Source of the DNA: JAXGPX01 sp040766745 | GTDB lineage: Bacteria; Bacillota; Sulfobacillia; Fermentithermobacillales; Fermentithermobacillaceae | Assembly: GCA_040766745.1 (NCBI GenBank) | Contig: JAXGPX010000001.1 | Location: 248,001 to 312,000, forward strand | DNA: 64,000 nt | Direction: 5' to 3' | Shown: positions 7,099 through 15,640 of the stretch, in pieces | Numbering within the stretch: the first letter of the stretch is position 1 | How the letters are laid out: each line of letters begins with the position of its first letter | Translations under genes and position numbers: made by a program | Notes under the pieces: model-generated | What the model was told of the DNA's origin: nothing | The model's input: only the letters and a program-made list of their open reading frames with translations | Database searches by the model: none

Positions 7099-9576
7099 TT
7101 GACCCGCGGCTTTATTCCTGTACCTGATTATATAGCCTTTGACACAGAAACTACCGGCCTTTCGGCTGATGAAGATCAGATCATAGAAGTTGCCCTTGTG
7201 CGATTTAAAGATGGAGTTCCGGTTGACAAGTGGACATCTCTTGTGCGCCCTGACAAGCAAGTGGGCCTAAAGACTTTGCGGCTGACTGGAATTACCCTGG
7301 AAAAATTGGCCGAAAGCCAACCTATTGCTGCAATATGCCACAAGATTGAGGAATTTCGGGGCCGGCTGCCGCTTGTAGGACATAACCCCGAATTTGATAC
7401 GTCCTTTCTCTCAAAGCCTATTCCAGGCTTTCCAGGAGTTCCTGTCTACGACACTCTTGAACTTGCCCGTATTGTCTACCCGGGATTTAAGACATACAAG
7501 CTCTCGGATCTTGCCCGGGAATTGAACATTGCCTTGGATGATGCCCATAGGGCCTGCGACGATGCAGAAGCTTCAGGCATCCTTTTCCGGCTTATCCAGG
7601 AAAAGATAGCCGTCATGCCGGTTTCATTGCGGCAAAAGATTGTATGGGTTATGGGGAAGGAGTGGCTGCCCGGCCGCGTTTTCCAGTGGGATGCGCAAGA
7701 TTCTTGCCACCAACCGTCTCTTTTCGAGGGCGTTCCGAGTGATGGAATAGTTCCCGTCAGTGTTTCTGCTGATTTCGAACGTTTCTGGGTTCACCGTGTC
7801 CTAGCAGGAGAAGAAAGGTTCACCACGGTTAACGCGTATCTGGATTCAGCCACACTGGCCAGGATAGTAGGGAGTGCTTTGAAAGTGGCCTGTCCTGAGC
7901 AGCCTATTGTGATAGCCGGTGATTTTCAGAGACTTGATCCGGCGCCTGAAGGTGCATCATATTTGTCTGTTTCCGCTGATTACCTCTGTACCTTGAAAGC
8001 AAAAATGGTTGAAGATCTGGCCTGCAATGGCTTTTTCGACTCTCTGGATATGGAAGATAAGAGGTTCCTGGCCTCTGTAATTGTATGGATGACTACAGCG
8101 CGGGAGGGCCTTTTTAGCGAAATACAGATCGTGGGCAGGGGTTATGAACTGCGCCGTGAACTATGTTGCTCAGAGTTTCCAAGCTGCCAGGAATACTGTC
8201 CTGTGCAGGAGCAATGTTATTACTTGAAAGCTCTTGAGAATGCGGGTCAAGCCAAGGTGATCCTTACAACGAAAGATGGATGTTTTGGACAGCAGCGTCA
8301 GGCAGAGATATGTATCGTTCTCGGTGCAGCAGATCTAGCTCGAGTATGGGAGAAAAGACAGCCCAGGTTGGATCTGGCAAAGTTCAATGAGGCTCTAGCA
8401 GGTGCAGGACATGCCGGTTGCCTCAAAGAGGCAAAGAGAACCCTTCAAAAGTCCCTGGATGCCTTGGGCAGGTTGAACGATGCTTTGATACCACAGGCGG
8501 TTAAGGAATCTTTATCTCGCTTATATGAGAATATTAGCCCTGCTGTTGTAGAAATGCGGCAACAGGTTAAAGATCAAACTGCTCGTGTTATCAATTACCC
8601 AGTTGATCCTCCGGTTATCTCAGCACCCCTTCACAGGTTAGAATACTGGATGGAGCAAATGAGGCAGGTACTGGTTGAAGACGGAACATCTTTGGGTTTG
8701 CTTGAAAGGGGATACAGTGACGGCAGTTTCAACAATGCCGTGTTCTCGAAAAAGCAACTGTGGCCTGCTATTGAGGCCCGGAACACGCTGCTGGGACGTT
8801 ATAAGAAAGTAGTATTGGCATCACAGGAGATATCCTTTGCCCGTAAGTTCCATGGGCTTAGGCACCTATACGGTATTGAGGGCGATGACGTTGCCTACAG
8901 GGAGGAAATGCCAGAATCTTTCCATAGCGCAAAGGAAGGTGCACTCTTGATCTCAGTCGACGCAAGCCGGCCTGTTTCAGGTTCGGGGCTCGTTGAACTT
9001 ACAGGAAGTTTTCTTGAAGCATTGATGGCGAAAGTGAGCCAAAATGCCATGTGCCTTTGCCCTTCCCTTGGATTTATAAGAAGCCTTAACTCGATTATAG
9101 CACCTGTACTCGAGTCAAAAGGCATAGCAGTGTTTGCACAGGGTGTTGACGGCGGGGCAAGGGTAGTGGGCCACCTTAGCGAGCCGGCCACACTTGTGCT
9201 GGCCAGGTTTGGAGTCGACATAAGCCATGCAGGTGGAACCGGCACTGAGATATTAGTGATCCCGAAAATCCCTTTCTTGCCTCCAAACACGATAGATGAC
9301 TTGAGGAGAAGAGAACTCTCAGCCATGGGGAAGGATGGTTTTGTTGAGATCAATGTACTTCCGGTTGTTCTGGCCATACGTTCATATATCGAGGACTTAT
9401 GTCGTGTAAAGGGCAAGGCGGCAGTAGTACTCCTTGACCCTAAGATCTTACCGGGGCAAAGGGGGTGGGGCAGCAACTTTGCCCAGAATTTCTCAGACGT
9501 GAATAAGGTTGTGTGCCCACCCCAAGATGCTGTAACCCGGATTGCAGCATGGGCCAAAAGGAGCAGCAAAGCCTGA
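7099..9576 (+). CDS. DinG-like protein: DEDDh exonuclease fused to a degenerate Fe-S helicase
   Basis: About 825 residues from TTG 7099 (GAGGAGG at 7081-7087; in-frame starts exist back to 6982). Residues 1-200 form an intact DnaQ-like 3'-5' exonuclease: FDTETTG (Asp15, Glu17), GHNPEFD, and HRACDDAEAS with the catalytic His. The remainder is collinear with DinG/XPD helicases: a Cys cluster at about 356-373 (CCSEFPSCQEYCPVQEQC) like their Fe-S ligands, and a C-terminal AAVVLLDPKI. However, no Walker A GxGKT/S is present, the DEAH region reads LGAADLA, and motif VI (QxxGRxIR) reads LAIRSYIED. ATPase and unwinding are therefore probably lost while nuclease and Fe-S remain. The downstream gene is surE, 22 nt away. 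Confidence 0.72.
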   Translation: MTRGFIPVPDYIAFDTETTGLSADEDQIIEVALVRFKDGVPVDKWTSLVRPDKQVGLKTLRLTGITLEKLAESQPIAAICHKIEEFRGRLPLVGHNPEFDTSFLSKPIPGFPGVPVYDTLELARIVYPGFKTYKLSDLARELNIALDDAHRACDDAEASGILFRLIQEKIAVMPVSLRQKIVWVMGKEWLPGRVFQWDAQDSCHQPSLFEGVPSDGIVPVSVSADFERFWVHRVLAGEERFTTVNAYLDSATLARIVGSALKVACPEQPIVIAGDFQRLDPAPEGASYLSVSADYLCTLKAKMVEDLACNGFFDSLDMEDKRFLASVIVWMTTAREGLFSEIQIVGRGYELRRELCCSEFPSCQEYCPVQEQCYYLKALENAGQAKVILTTKDGCFGQQRQAEICIVLGAADLARVWEKRQPRLDLAKFNEALAGAGHAGCLKEAKRTLQKSLDALGRLNDALIPQAVKESLSRLYENISPAVVEMRQQVKDQTARVINYPVDPPVISAPLHRLEYWMEQMRQVLVEDGTSLGLLERGYSDGSFNNAVFSKKQLWPAIEARNTLLGRYKKVVLASQEISFARKFHGLRHLYGIEGDDVAYREEMPESFHSAKEGALLISVDASRPVSGSGLVELTGSFLEALMAKVSQNAMCLCPSLGFIRSLNSIIAPVLESKGIAVFAQGVDGGARVVGHLSEPATLVLARFGVDISHAGGTGTEILVIPKIPFLPPNTIDDLRRRELSAMGKDGFVEINVLPVVLAIRSYIEDLCRVKGKAAVVLLDPKILPGQRGWGSNFAQNFSDVNKVVCPPQDAVTRIAAWAKRSSKA

Positions 9577-9598
9577 AAGCAGGGAAAGGAGTATGCAC

Positions 9599-10384
9599 AT
9601 GCTGATACTTCTCACAAATGATGACGGGATTAACGCAGAGGGGCTAAGGGCGCTAATCGATCGAGCCCTTGCGGTTGATGGAGCAAGAATATTAGTAGTG
9701 GCTCCTGATAGGGAGCGAAGTGCGTCTGGACATGCAATAAGCATTCACCAGCCTGTTGAAGTAATCGAAATCCGGTCAGACCAAAAAATTAAAATGTTTG
9801 CAGCAGGGGGCACCCCTGCAGATTGTGTCAAATTGGCTGTCGAAGGCATCCTGGAAGAGACTCCGGATCTCATAATATCGGGAATCAACAGAGGGCCAAA
9901 CCTGGGAACAGATGTGTTTTATTCGGGGACTGTTTCAGCAGCTCTTGAGGGCGCTCTCATGGGGATAAAGTCAATTGCGGTGTCGGTAGGTGCATTTGAG
10001 AATGTAGACTATTCCCTGGCTGCCGACTTTGCAGTCAGTTTTGGCCTGAAGATGCTTTCAGGCCAGGATTATCCTTTCCTGGTGAACATAAATGTACCGG
10101 CGGTGCCAGGAGAATCTGTAGCCGGTATTGCCATAACCAGGCTTGGAATTCAGACGTACAGGGATGTCTTCAAAAAGCGGGTTGATCCCAAGGGTCGCTG
10201 CTGGTTCTGGCTTAGCGGATCCAGAGTTGAACAGGATGAGATTGATGATACAGACGTATGCGCCATACGGCGAAACCTAATATCAGTGACTCCCCTTGGC
10301 ACAGATTTGACAGACTACAAAGGGATTCACCAATTATCACTTACAAACAATACCTATTCTGTAATAGTAGAGAGCGAGTCCTAA
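9599..10384 (+). CDS. surE: 5'/3'-nucleotidase SurE
   Basis: 261 residues from ATG 9599, the family length. The metal-binding N-terminus MLILLTNDDGINAEGL, the SASGHAIS segment and GTPADCVKLA / ISGINRGPNLGTDVFYSGTV are classic SurE motifs. The enzyme removes phosphate from nucleoside monophosphates. AGGGAAAGGAG at 9581-9591 fits 9599 better than the ATG at 9593. Close spacing suggests cotranscription with the DinG-like gene upstream. Confidence 0.95.
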   Translation: MLILLTNDDGINAEGLRALIDRALAVDGARILVVAPDRERSASGHAISIHQPVEVIEIRSDQKIKMFAAGGTPADCVKLAVEGILEETPDLIISGINRGPNLGTDVFYSGTVSAALEGALMGIKSIAVSVGAFENVDYSLAADFAVSFGLKMLSGQDYPFLVNINVPAVPGESVAGIAITRLGIQTYRDVFKKRVDPKGRCWFWLSGSRVEQDEIDDTDVCAIRRNLISVTPLGTDLTDYKGIHQLSLTNNTYSVIVESES

Positions 10385-10410
10385 TATAGAAAAACCAGGA
10401 GGTGTTTTCG

Positions 10411-10836
10411 GTGAAATATAGTCCTCCCGGTAAATCAGGATACTCGCGGCGGAATCAGAAAAGCCGAGTTCAAGAAGGTTTCTCCCTTTCCATGGCCGGA
10501 AAAGGCGTAGGTTTTGCCCTAATTTTTGCAGTACTGTTAAGCCTCCTTGCGTCTGCAACAGTTTACTTCACGAAGTTGGACGAAGGTATCCTATACTGGT
10601 TTGTTAATGCAGGCAGTTTCGTTGTTCTCGGATTTGCTTCCTTTGTCACTGCGAGAAGGGCCAGAAGCCATGGGCTATTCTATGGATTGGCCATAGGAGG
10701 GATCTATGCCGTATTAACTGCGCTAATCGGCGCTATCGCCTATCCGCCTTTCATTGGGATTGCGGCTTTTCTGAAGAGACTGGGATTTGCTCTCTTGGCC
10801 GGAGCGTGCGGCGGAATTCTTGGTGTAAATTATTAG
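10411..10836 (+). CDS. TIGR04086-like small membrane protein
   Basis: 141 residues from GTG 10411, with AGGAGG at 10397-10402. After a basic, polar stretch of about 28 residues there are four membrane helices with small residues (about 32-52, 59-78, 88-110, 118-138), ending in GGILG. This matches the YrzE-like TIGR04086 family of Bacillota membrane proteins, of unknown function. It lies 26 nt after surE in the same direction. Confidence 0.65.
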   Translation: MKYSPPGKSGYSRRNQKSRVQEGFSLSMAGKGVGFALIFAVLLSLLASATVYFTKLDEGILYWFVNAGSFVVLGFASFVTARRARSHGLFYGLAIGGIYAVLTALIGAIAYPPFIGIAAFLKRLGFALLAGACGGILGVNY

Positions 10837-10848
10837 AAACGGTATAAT
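10820..10848 (+). promoter_or_regulatory. Probable SigA promoter for the deacetylase gene
   Basis: TTGGTG (10820-10825), 17-nt spacer, TATAAT (10843-10848), overlapping the end of the preceding gene. The -10 is perfect, the -35 weak. Confidence 0.5.
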
Positions 10849-10870
10849 CTACCTGATAGGAACGCATGAT

Positions 10871-10901
10871 ACCCTCAGATAACGCTGTTATTCCTGGGGG
10901 T
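10871..10901 (+). promoter_or_regulatory. Hairpin covering the ribosome binding site of the deacetylase gene
   Basis: ACCCTCAG (10871-10878) pairs with CTGGGGGT (10894-10901, one G-U), and ATAAC (10879-10883) with GTTAT (10887-10891), around a 3-nt loop and a 2-nt bulge. The right arm contains the GGGGG that serves as Shine-Dalgarno for TTG 10909. It could limit translation, or be a terminator for the upstream gene, although no T-run follows. Confidence 0.5.
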
Positions 10902-10908
10902 TTATGCT

Positions 10909-12081
10909 TTGGTTTTAATAATATGGGGAAGAAGAATAGGGCCTTTCGTCGGTTCCTTGCTTTCGGCTTTGGTTATTTTGGCCGCCTTGTCCGGCGCTGC
11001 ATTTGGCGGGAGTTCGAGTTACACAGCCTTGTTTGAAAGCAATGGATACCTAAAACGCGGTGACAGAGGCGAGGAAGTAAGGTGGCTTCAGGAACTTCTC
11101 AGCGAGTTGGGTTTCTACAATGCCGGCATTGATGGCATTTTTGGGGACAAGACCAGGGTGGCGGTTCTGGAGTTCCAGAAAAAGGCCGGCCTTGGCCAGG
11201 ACGGTATTGTTGGTCCTGGAACAAAGAAAGCCCTGGAATCACAGCAGTTGAAACTGAATCCTCCGGAGAAACATATTGTGGCACAGGGCGAAACCCTATC
11301 TGTAATTGCCGAAAAATACGGTATGAGTGCATCTTATCTAGTCAAAATCAACCAGATCAAGAACCCGGATCGCATATTCCCAGGAGACACATTGATTCTA
11401 AAGGCCCAGGAAAAGCCGGTTGAACCAGATGAGAAACCATCTGACATTCCTATCGAAGTTCCTTTGCCTCCGCCTGTTGAACCTTTGCCTATTCCAGACA
11501 AGAGAATTTGCCTCACATTTAATGACGGGCCTGATCCTGTCACAACGCCACAAATATTGGCCCGGCTTGATGAGTACGGCATTAAGGCAACTTTCTTTGT
11601 AATAGGGGAAAAAGCAAGGAAGCACCCGGATCTTGTAAAGGATATTGCAGACAGAGGCCATGTCATTGGGGTACATGGCTATGAACACAAAGTGCTTGCA
11701 GGCCTCTCTTCTAGACAGGTCTACAGTGATCTGCAACTGGCCCAGAAAAGTGTAATTGATAGTTCAGGCCAAATACCATATTTGTACAGGCCCCCGGGTG
11801 GAGCATTGGATGAAATTCAGATGAGAGAAGCAAGCAAACTTGGCATGACCGTTCTAATGTGGACTAATATTGGCGGTGCGGATCTCGGAGCTCGTTCAGC
11901 TGAAGAAGTGTCAGAAAGAGTGCTTAAGAGTGCTAGGGACGGGAGCATCATATTGCTTCATGAAGGCCTTGTTAATTCTGCAGAGGCCCTTGCACAGATA
12001 ATCCCGTCCCTTGCACGCATGGGTTTTGGCTTTCAGAATCTGGAGCCTGCCTCGGTTACTGGACCTGGCCAGGGGCAATAA
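10909..12081 (+). CDS. Secreted polysaccharide deacetylase with PG-binding and LysM domains
   Basis: 390 residues: N-terminal signal/anchor helix (about 11-33), a PG_binding_1 domain (about 48-110, KRGDRGEEVRWLQELLSELG), a LysM domain (about 124-166, HIVAQGETLSVIAEKYG), a Pro-rich linker, and a NodB deacetylase domain (about 199-375). The NodB metal-site pair HGYEH (His256, His260), YRPPGG and ILLHEG are kept. The first motif reads TFNDGPD instead of TFDDGPD, so the usual catalytic-base Asp is Asn205 while the metal Asp206 remains. It should bind peptidoglycan and act on, or only recognise, GlcNAc/MurNAc. The start is TTG 10909 after GGGGG. Confidence 0.85.
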   Translation: MVLIIWGRRIGPFVGSLLSALVILAALSGAAFGGSSSYTALFESNGYLKRGDRGEEVRWLQELLSELGFYNAGIDGIFGDKTRVAVLEFQKKAGLGQDGIVGPGTKKALESQQLKLNPPEKHIVAQGETLSVIAEKYGMSASYLVKINQIKNPDRIFPGDTLILKAQEKPVEPDEKPSDIPIEVPLPPPVEPLPIPDKRICLTFNDGPDPVTTPQILARLDEYGIKATFFVIGEKARKHPDLVKDIADRGHVIGVHGYEHKVLAGLSSRQVYSDLQLAQKSVIDSSGQIPYLYRPPGGALDEIQMREASKLGMTVLMWTNIGGADLGARSAEEVSERVLKSARDGSIILLHEGLVNSAEALAQIIPSLARMGFGFQNLEPASVTGPGQGQ

Positions 12082-12604
12082 TGTCCTTTACAACCTGATT
12101 GGCCCCTTTTATGTACTGGCCCATTTCCGAGATGGCCATGCTGTGGAACATTGCGTTTTGGGCATCAGCCAGAGAGCACACAGCCTGCTGCAGTGCCTGG
12201 GCCACTTGTCTGTCTACCTTGGCTTGTTGCAGGGATAACTGGCTTCCCAGATGACTTAACAGCTCGTTCAGCTGCTGGGAGTTAGATCGAACAGTCTCGT
12301 TACCCTGGGATACTACTGAAGCAATTTGCTGGGTAATTGCAAGAAGTGTATCTACTGTCTGAGAATCAGCCACCTGGGTTGAGGCTTTGCTTAGGGAACT
12401 CTGCAGATCCTGCTCAATCATCATTTGCTGTTCCCTGATGCTGTTTTGCACTTCTGACAGAGATTCTTCAATCTTTTCTGCAGGTGTCGTAGGAGTGCCT
12501 GCACCGGGTGGTTTGAATGAGCGCCTCAATTCTTCTACAACATGAGAAGCAGGATTCTTGTTTGTGTCAATATTGCCTATGGCATAATCTTCATGTTCAG
12601 GCAT
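12056..12604 (-). CDS. Hypothetical protein, Gln/Ser-rich coiled coil
   Basis: 182 residues from ATG 12604, with AAAGGGGA upstream. Mostly long amphipathic helices rich in Q, S, E and A (about 50-160), with no membrane segment and no recognised domain. The C-terminal part contains CSLADAQNAMFHSMA. It overlaps the convergent deacetylase gene by 26 bp. Function unknown; a filament, coat or regulatory role would be guesswork. Confidence 0.6.
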   Translation of the reverse strand: MPEHEDYAIGNIDTNKNPASHVVEELRRSFKPPGAGTPTTPAEKIEESLSEVQNSIREQQMMIEQDLQSSLSKASTQVADSQTVDTLLAITQQIASVVSQGNETVRSNSQQLNELLSHLGSQLSLQQAKVDRQVAQALQQAVCSLADAQNAMFHSMAISEMGQYIKGANQVVKDIIAPGQVQ

Positions 12605-12736
12605 GAGATTTCCCCTTTCCTGTTTCGGTTCTTCTCTTAGTGTTTTCACTTTCTTATTGCTTATTAGGAAAACTTCCGCAAAGTTCAAAGGAAATACTGT
12701 AAAAATGACGAAAATGTAATCAGGGGGGGTCGAAGA

Positions 12737-13033
12737 GTGTCGAGGTTTCTGCGAGTAGGTATTTTCTTGGATAGGCTAGATGATATTGCGGAAGCAGCTC
12801 ATATGTTGCTTGAGGCAACTGAGTCCGGCGGAGATGAAGGGATATCAAAATCAATTGAACTGGCAAAGGACATTGAATCCATGGCAAAAGATCTTAGGGA
12901 TTTCATTGCACGATGGAATTGCGAACCCCTCATTTATACAGGCCAAGGCACAACTGATGAAATCATCAATCTGCTGGATAGACTGCTTCTGAACGCTGAA
13001 GGAAGCAGTCTCGGAGATTTTCAGGGCCAATAG
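12737..13033 (+). CDS. Hypothetical small acidic helical protein
   Basis: 98 residues from GTG 12737 after a GGGGGG stretch. Predicted all-helical and acidic, with IAEAAHMLLEATESGG and TDEIINLLDRLLL. No motif recognised. Divergent from the coiled-coil gene and 61 nt before the FmdB-like gene. Confidence 0.5.
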   Translation: MSRFLRVGIFLDRLDDIAEAAHMLLEATESGGDEGISKSIELAKDIESMAKDLRDFIARWNCEPLIYTGQGTTDEIINLLDRLLLNAEGSSLGDFQGQ

Positions 13034-13094
13034 GCCGGCACACAATTGCAGAACCAGGATCTCCAGGACTAAACTATTGGCGGGAGGTCGAGTT

Positions 13095-13307
13095 ATGCCT
13101 ATTTTTGAGTATAAATGCCGTCACTGCAATAAAGTATTCGAGTTCTTGGTTAGGGGTAAAGAGGTTCCTGTCTGTCCTGAGTGTGGTTCAGTTGAACTTA
13201 CAAAGCTGCTTTCAATGTTCAATTCAAACGTCAGGAAAGGGCTGGGCAAGTCTGGCGGCACGTGCAATACGTGTTCAGGCGGAACTTGTTCAACATGTGG
13301 AAAGTAG
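13095..13307 (+). CDS. FmdB family zinc-ribbon protein
   Basis: 70 residues from ATG 13095 (GGGAGGT at 13082-13088). MPIFEYKCRHCNKVFEFL and VCPECGS form the CxxC...CxxC zinc ribbon of the FmdB regulatory-protein family. The C-terminus adds two more Cys pairs in a GGTCNTCSGG repeat. Family members were named from an amidase/formamidase operon, but most have no proven role. Confidence 0.85.
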   Translation: MPIFEYKCRHCNKVFEFLVRGKEVPVCPECGSVELTKLLSMFNSNVRKGLGKSGGTCNTCSGGTCSTCGK

Positions 13308-13480
13308 CCAAACCGGCCAATGATATCGTATGGCTATGATTGTTGCCAGCGTTTACAAATCCATTTTAGCTCTGGCAAGCAATAACTATCAACCTAATGG
13401 GAAAAGTTGAATAGCAGCTTAAGTTAGGGGCCAACACAATATAGAATTAGAGTAGACACAGAAAAAGGAAATGAAAGGAT

Positions 13481-13984
13481 GTGAATACATTGACTCCGGA
13501 ATCTCCTGAAAGGAAAGGTAAGGACTTGCTTGCCAAGATAGGCCAAACACTTAGGTCAAGCGCAGAGACTTTGGTTCAGGAAACACGGGAATTGACTCGT
13601 GTCGGCAAGATAAAGATGGAGCTTCTGTCTTTGGAGAATGAGCGCGGGAGAAAATTCGAGGAAATCGGAAGATTAACCCATACCCTCTACAAGGGAGGAA
13701 CAGAGCTTCCTGATGATTTGCAGCAGCTTCTGGCAGCAGTAGATGAGATTGAAGCCAAGATTGATGCTAAGAAACAAGAGGCTGAAAGATTGGGCAAAGA
13801 AGGGGCAGTTCAGGCAGAAGTTGAACCTCAGGCTGCTTCCTGGCCTTTGGGCGCAGATGGAACACCTCCGTTGGATATACCGGTAGAAGAACCGGGTGCG
13901 TCGAAGTTCTGCCCTCAATGTGGCTCTCGCCTTGGCACGGCAGATAAATTCTGCTCCAAGTGCGGCACAGCTCTTAGTAGTTAA
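13481..13984 (+). CDS. Coiled-coil protein with C-terminal zinc ribbon
   Basis: 167 residues from GTG 13481 (AAAGGA upstream). A helical, charged N-terminal two thirds (about 10-110, with LENERGRKFEEIGRL) is followed by a Pro/Ala-rich linker and a zinc ribbon, FCPQCGSRLGTADKFCSKCG (residues about 142-161). It resembles zinc_ribbon_2-type Bacillota proteins of unknown role. Transcription ends at the hairpin at 13997-14033. The gap 13308-13480 holds only a weak inverted repeat (TTGCCAG/CTGGCAA). Confidence 0.7.
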   Translation: MNTLTPESPERKGKDLLAKIGQTLRSSAETLVQETRELTRVGKIKMELLSLENERGRKFEEIGRLTHTLYKGGTELPDDLQQLLAAVDEIEAKIDAKKQEAERLGKEGAVQAEVEPQAASWPLGADGTPPLDIPVEEPGASKFCPQCGSRLGTADKFCSKCGTALSS

Positions 13985-13996
13985 ACTCCGCTAAGT

Positions 13997-14040
13997 GAAT
14001 ACCGGGCTTATAAGTGACAAGGGCCCGGTATTCCTATATT
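13997..14040 (+). terminator. Terminator hairpin
   Basis: GAATACCGGGC (13997-14007) and GCCCGGTATTC (14023-14033) form a perfect 11-bp stem, followed by a weakly T-rich tail. Confidence 0.7.
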
Positions 14041-14129
14041 GTTTTCGCGGCAAGTTTGAAAAGGTATAAGCAAACGCCGTGTCGAAAGCAATTAACGGAT
14101 TTCACACGTTATGAAAGGAGTTTGAACCA

Positions 14130-14978
14130 ATGGCCGCAAGAATAATCGACGGAAAGAGAATTGCGTCTGAAATTAGGGGCGAGGTCCGGGCCGAAGTAGC
14201 TGCTTTGAGGGAAAAAGGGATTGCCCCGAAACTAGCAGTGATTTTGGTTGGCGACGATCCTGCCTCGGTCATTTATGCAAGGTCAAAGGAGAAAGCCTGC
14301 AGCAAATCAGGTATTGGTTACGAGCTGTTCAATTTTCCCGGTGATGCTAAAGAGGAATCGGTTATTGAGAGAATCAAAGAACTATCCCTGGATCCGGCTT
14401 GCCATGGAATAATGGTAGAACTCCCGCTTCCCAAGCACATAGACAAAGATCGTGTGATGATGACAGTTGATCCGGCAAAAGACGTTGATGGGATAAACCC
14501 TGTAAACAGAGGACAAATGTTTACCAGGAAGAATGGATTATTCCCGGTTACTCCCCAGAGCTGTATAGAGATCATGAAAAGGGATGGGATTTCCCTTGAA
14601 GGCAAGAACGTATGCCTCATCGGGCGCGGTGATACAGTAGGCAAACCCTTAATTTTCCTGCTCCTGAACGAGAATGCAACAGTCACTGTGTGCCATACGA
14701 GAACAAAGGATCTTGCGTTCCACACAAGGAAAGCCGACATAATAGTCGCCGCAGCCGGCAAGGCTGGGCTGTTAACAAAGGAAATGGTGAGTCCTGGCAC
14801 GATTGTTGTAGATGCCGGCATCAATCAAGTTGACGGCAAAACAGTTGGCGACGTGGATTTCGACGGTGTGTCGGAGATCGCCGAAGCAGTAACCCCGGTG
14901 CCTGGAGGGGTTGGAAGCCTTACTACTGCTCTCTTACAGAGGAATCTCCTGAGGGCAATTGAGCTACAGAAGCAATAG
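14130..14978 (+). CDS. folD: Methylene-THF dehydrogenase / methenyl-THF cyclohydrolase
   Basis: 282 residues, standard FolD length. It interconverts 5,10-methylene-, 5,10-methenyl- and 10-formyl-tetrahydrofolate. Diagnostic segments are VGDDPASVIYARSKEKAC (Tyr and Lys of the active site), VELPLPKHID, DPAKDVDGINPVN, GRGDTVGKP for the cofactor fold and TPVPGGVGSLTTALL. ATG 14130 has AAAGGAG upstream. The cyclodeaminase-like gene follows 29 nt later, forming a one-carbon pair. Confidence 0.96.
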   Translation: MAARIIDGKRIASEIRGEVRAEVAALREKGIAPKLAVILVGDDPASVIYARSKEKACSKSGIGYELFNFPGDAKEESVIERIKELSLDPACHGIMVELPLPKHIDKDRVMMTVDPAKDVDGINPVNRGQMFTRKNGLFPVTPQSCIEIMKRDGISLEGKNVCLIGRGDTVGKPLIFLLLNENATVTVCHTRTKDLAFHTRKADIIVAAAGKAGLLTKEMVSPGTIVVDAGINQVDGKTVGDVDFDGVSEIAEAVTPVPGGVGSLTTALLQRNLLRAIELQKQ

Positions 14979-15007
14979 ATTCCAACACAACGGAAGGAGA
15001 GAGATTC

Positions 15008-15640
15008 ATGAGCGATCTGTTTTCTCAGAGCCTTACCGAGATACTAAGGGCTTCAGCGTCTTCTGAACCTACTCCCGGAGGAGGCAGTGTTTCGGCCATA
15101 TGTGCCGCGTTTGCTGCGTCTATGGCATCTATGGTGGCCAATCTGACCATAGGGAAGAAGAAATACAAAGACGTTGAACCACAGGTAATTTCATTGCGGG
15201 ATCGTGTGTCACGCCTTCTGGCAGAGTTTGAGGAACTTGTTGACGAAGATATCAGGCAGTTTGGGAACTTCATGGACGCTTACAAATTACCAAAGAATAC
15301 ACCTGAGGAAAAAGAAAAGCGCGAAGATTCAGTGCAGGAGGCCTTGAAAGGTGCTACAGAGACTCCCCTGAAGGTAGCCCGGGCATGTGTCATTCTTCTC
15401 GAGGCAGTGTGTGAACTTGCACCAATAGGAAACAAAATGGCTATAAGCGACGCAGGCGTCGCTGCTTACTTAGGTGAGGCGAGTCTCAGGGCAGTCCTGT
15501 TAAGTGCCGATATTAACATTCCTATGATAAGAGATGTTACTTACGTGGAACGAGTAGTCCAAGAAAAAGAAGGCCTGATAGAGCAGGCCCACAAACTCAG
15601 GGATAAGGCCCTGGCTACTGTTTCGGCGAGGATGGCCTGA
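15008..15640 (+). CDS. fchA: Cyclodeaminase/cyclohydrolase family protein (FTCD_C, FchA-like)
   Basis: 210 residues. The N-terminal SSEPTPGGGSVSAICAAFAASMASMVANLT is the hallmark of the FTCD_C family, which includes formimino-THF cyclodeaminase and clostridial methenyl-THF cyclohydrolase FchA. Pairing with folD 29 nt upstream favours a folate one-carbon role. ATG 15008 follows GGAAGGAGAG. Its 3' end overlaps the convergent YmaF gene by 26 bp. Choice between the two reactions cannot be made from sequence alone. Confidence 0.85.
   Translation: MSDLFSQSLTEILRASASSEPTPGGGSVSAICAAFAASMASMVANLTIGKKKYKDVEPQVISLRDRVSRLLAEFEELVDEDIRQFGNFMDAYKLPKNTPEEKEKREDSVQEALKGATETPLKVARACVILLEAVCELAPIGNKMAISDAGVAAYLGEASLRAVLLSADINIPMIRDVTYVERVVQEKEGLIEQAHKLRDKALATVSARMA

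Noticed and set aside
8895..9569. 224-codon minus-strand frame inside the DinG-like gene
   Set aside because: Shadow of the plus-strand coding frame; no recognisable protein features.
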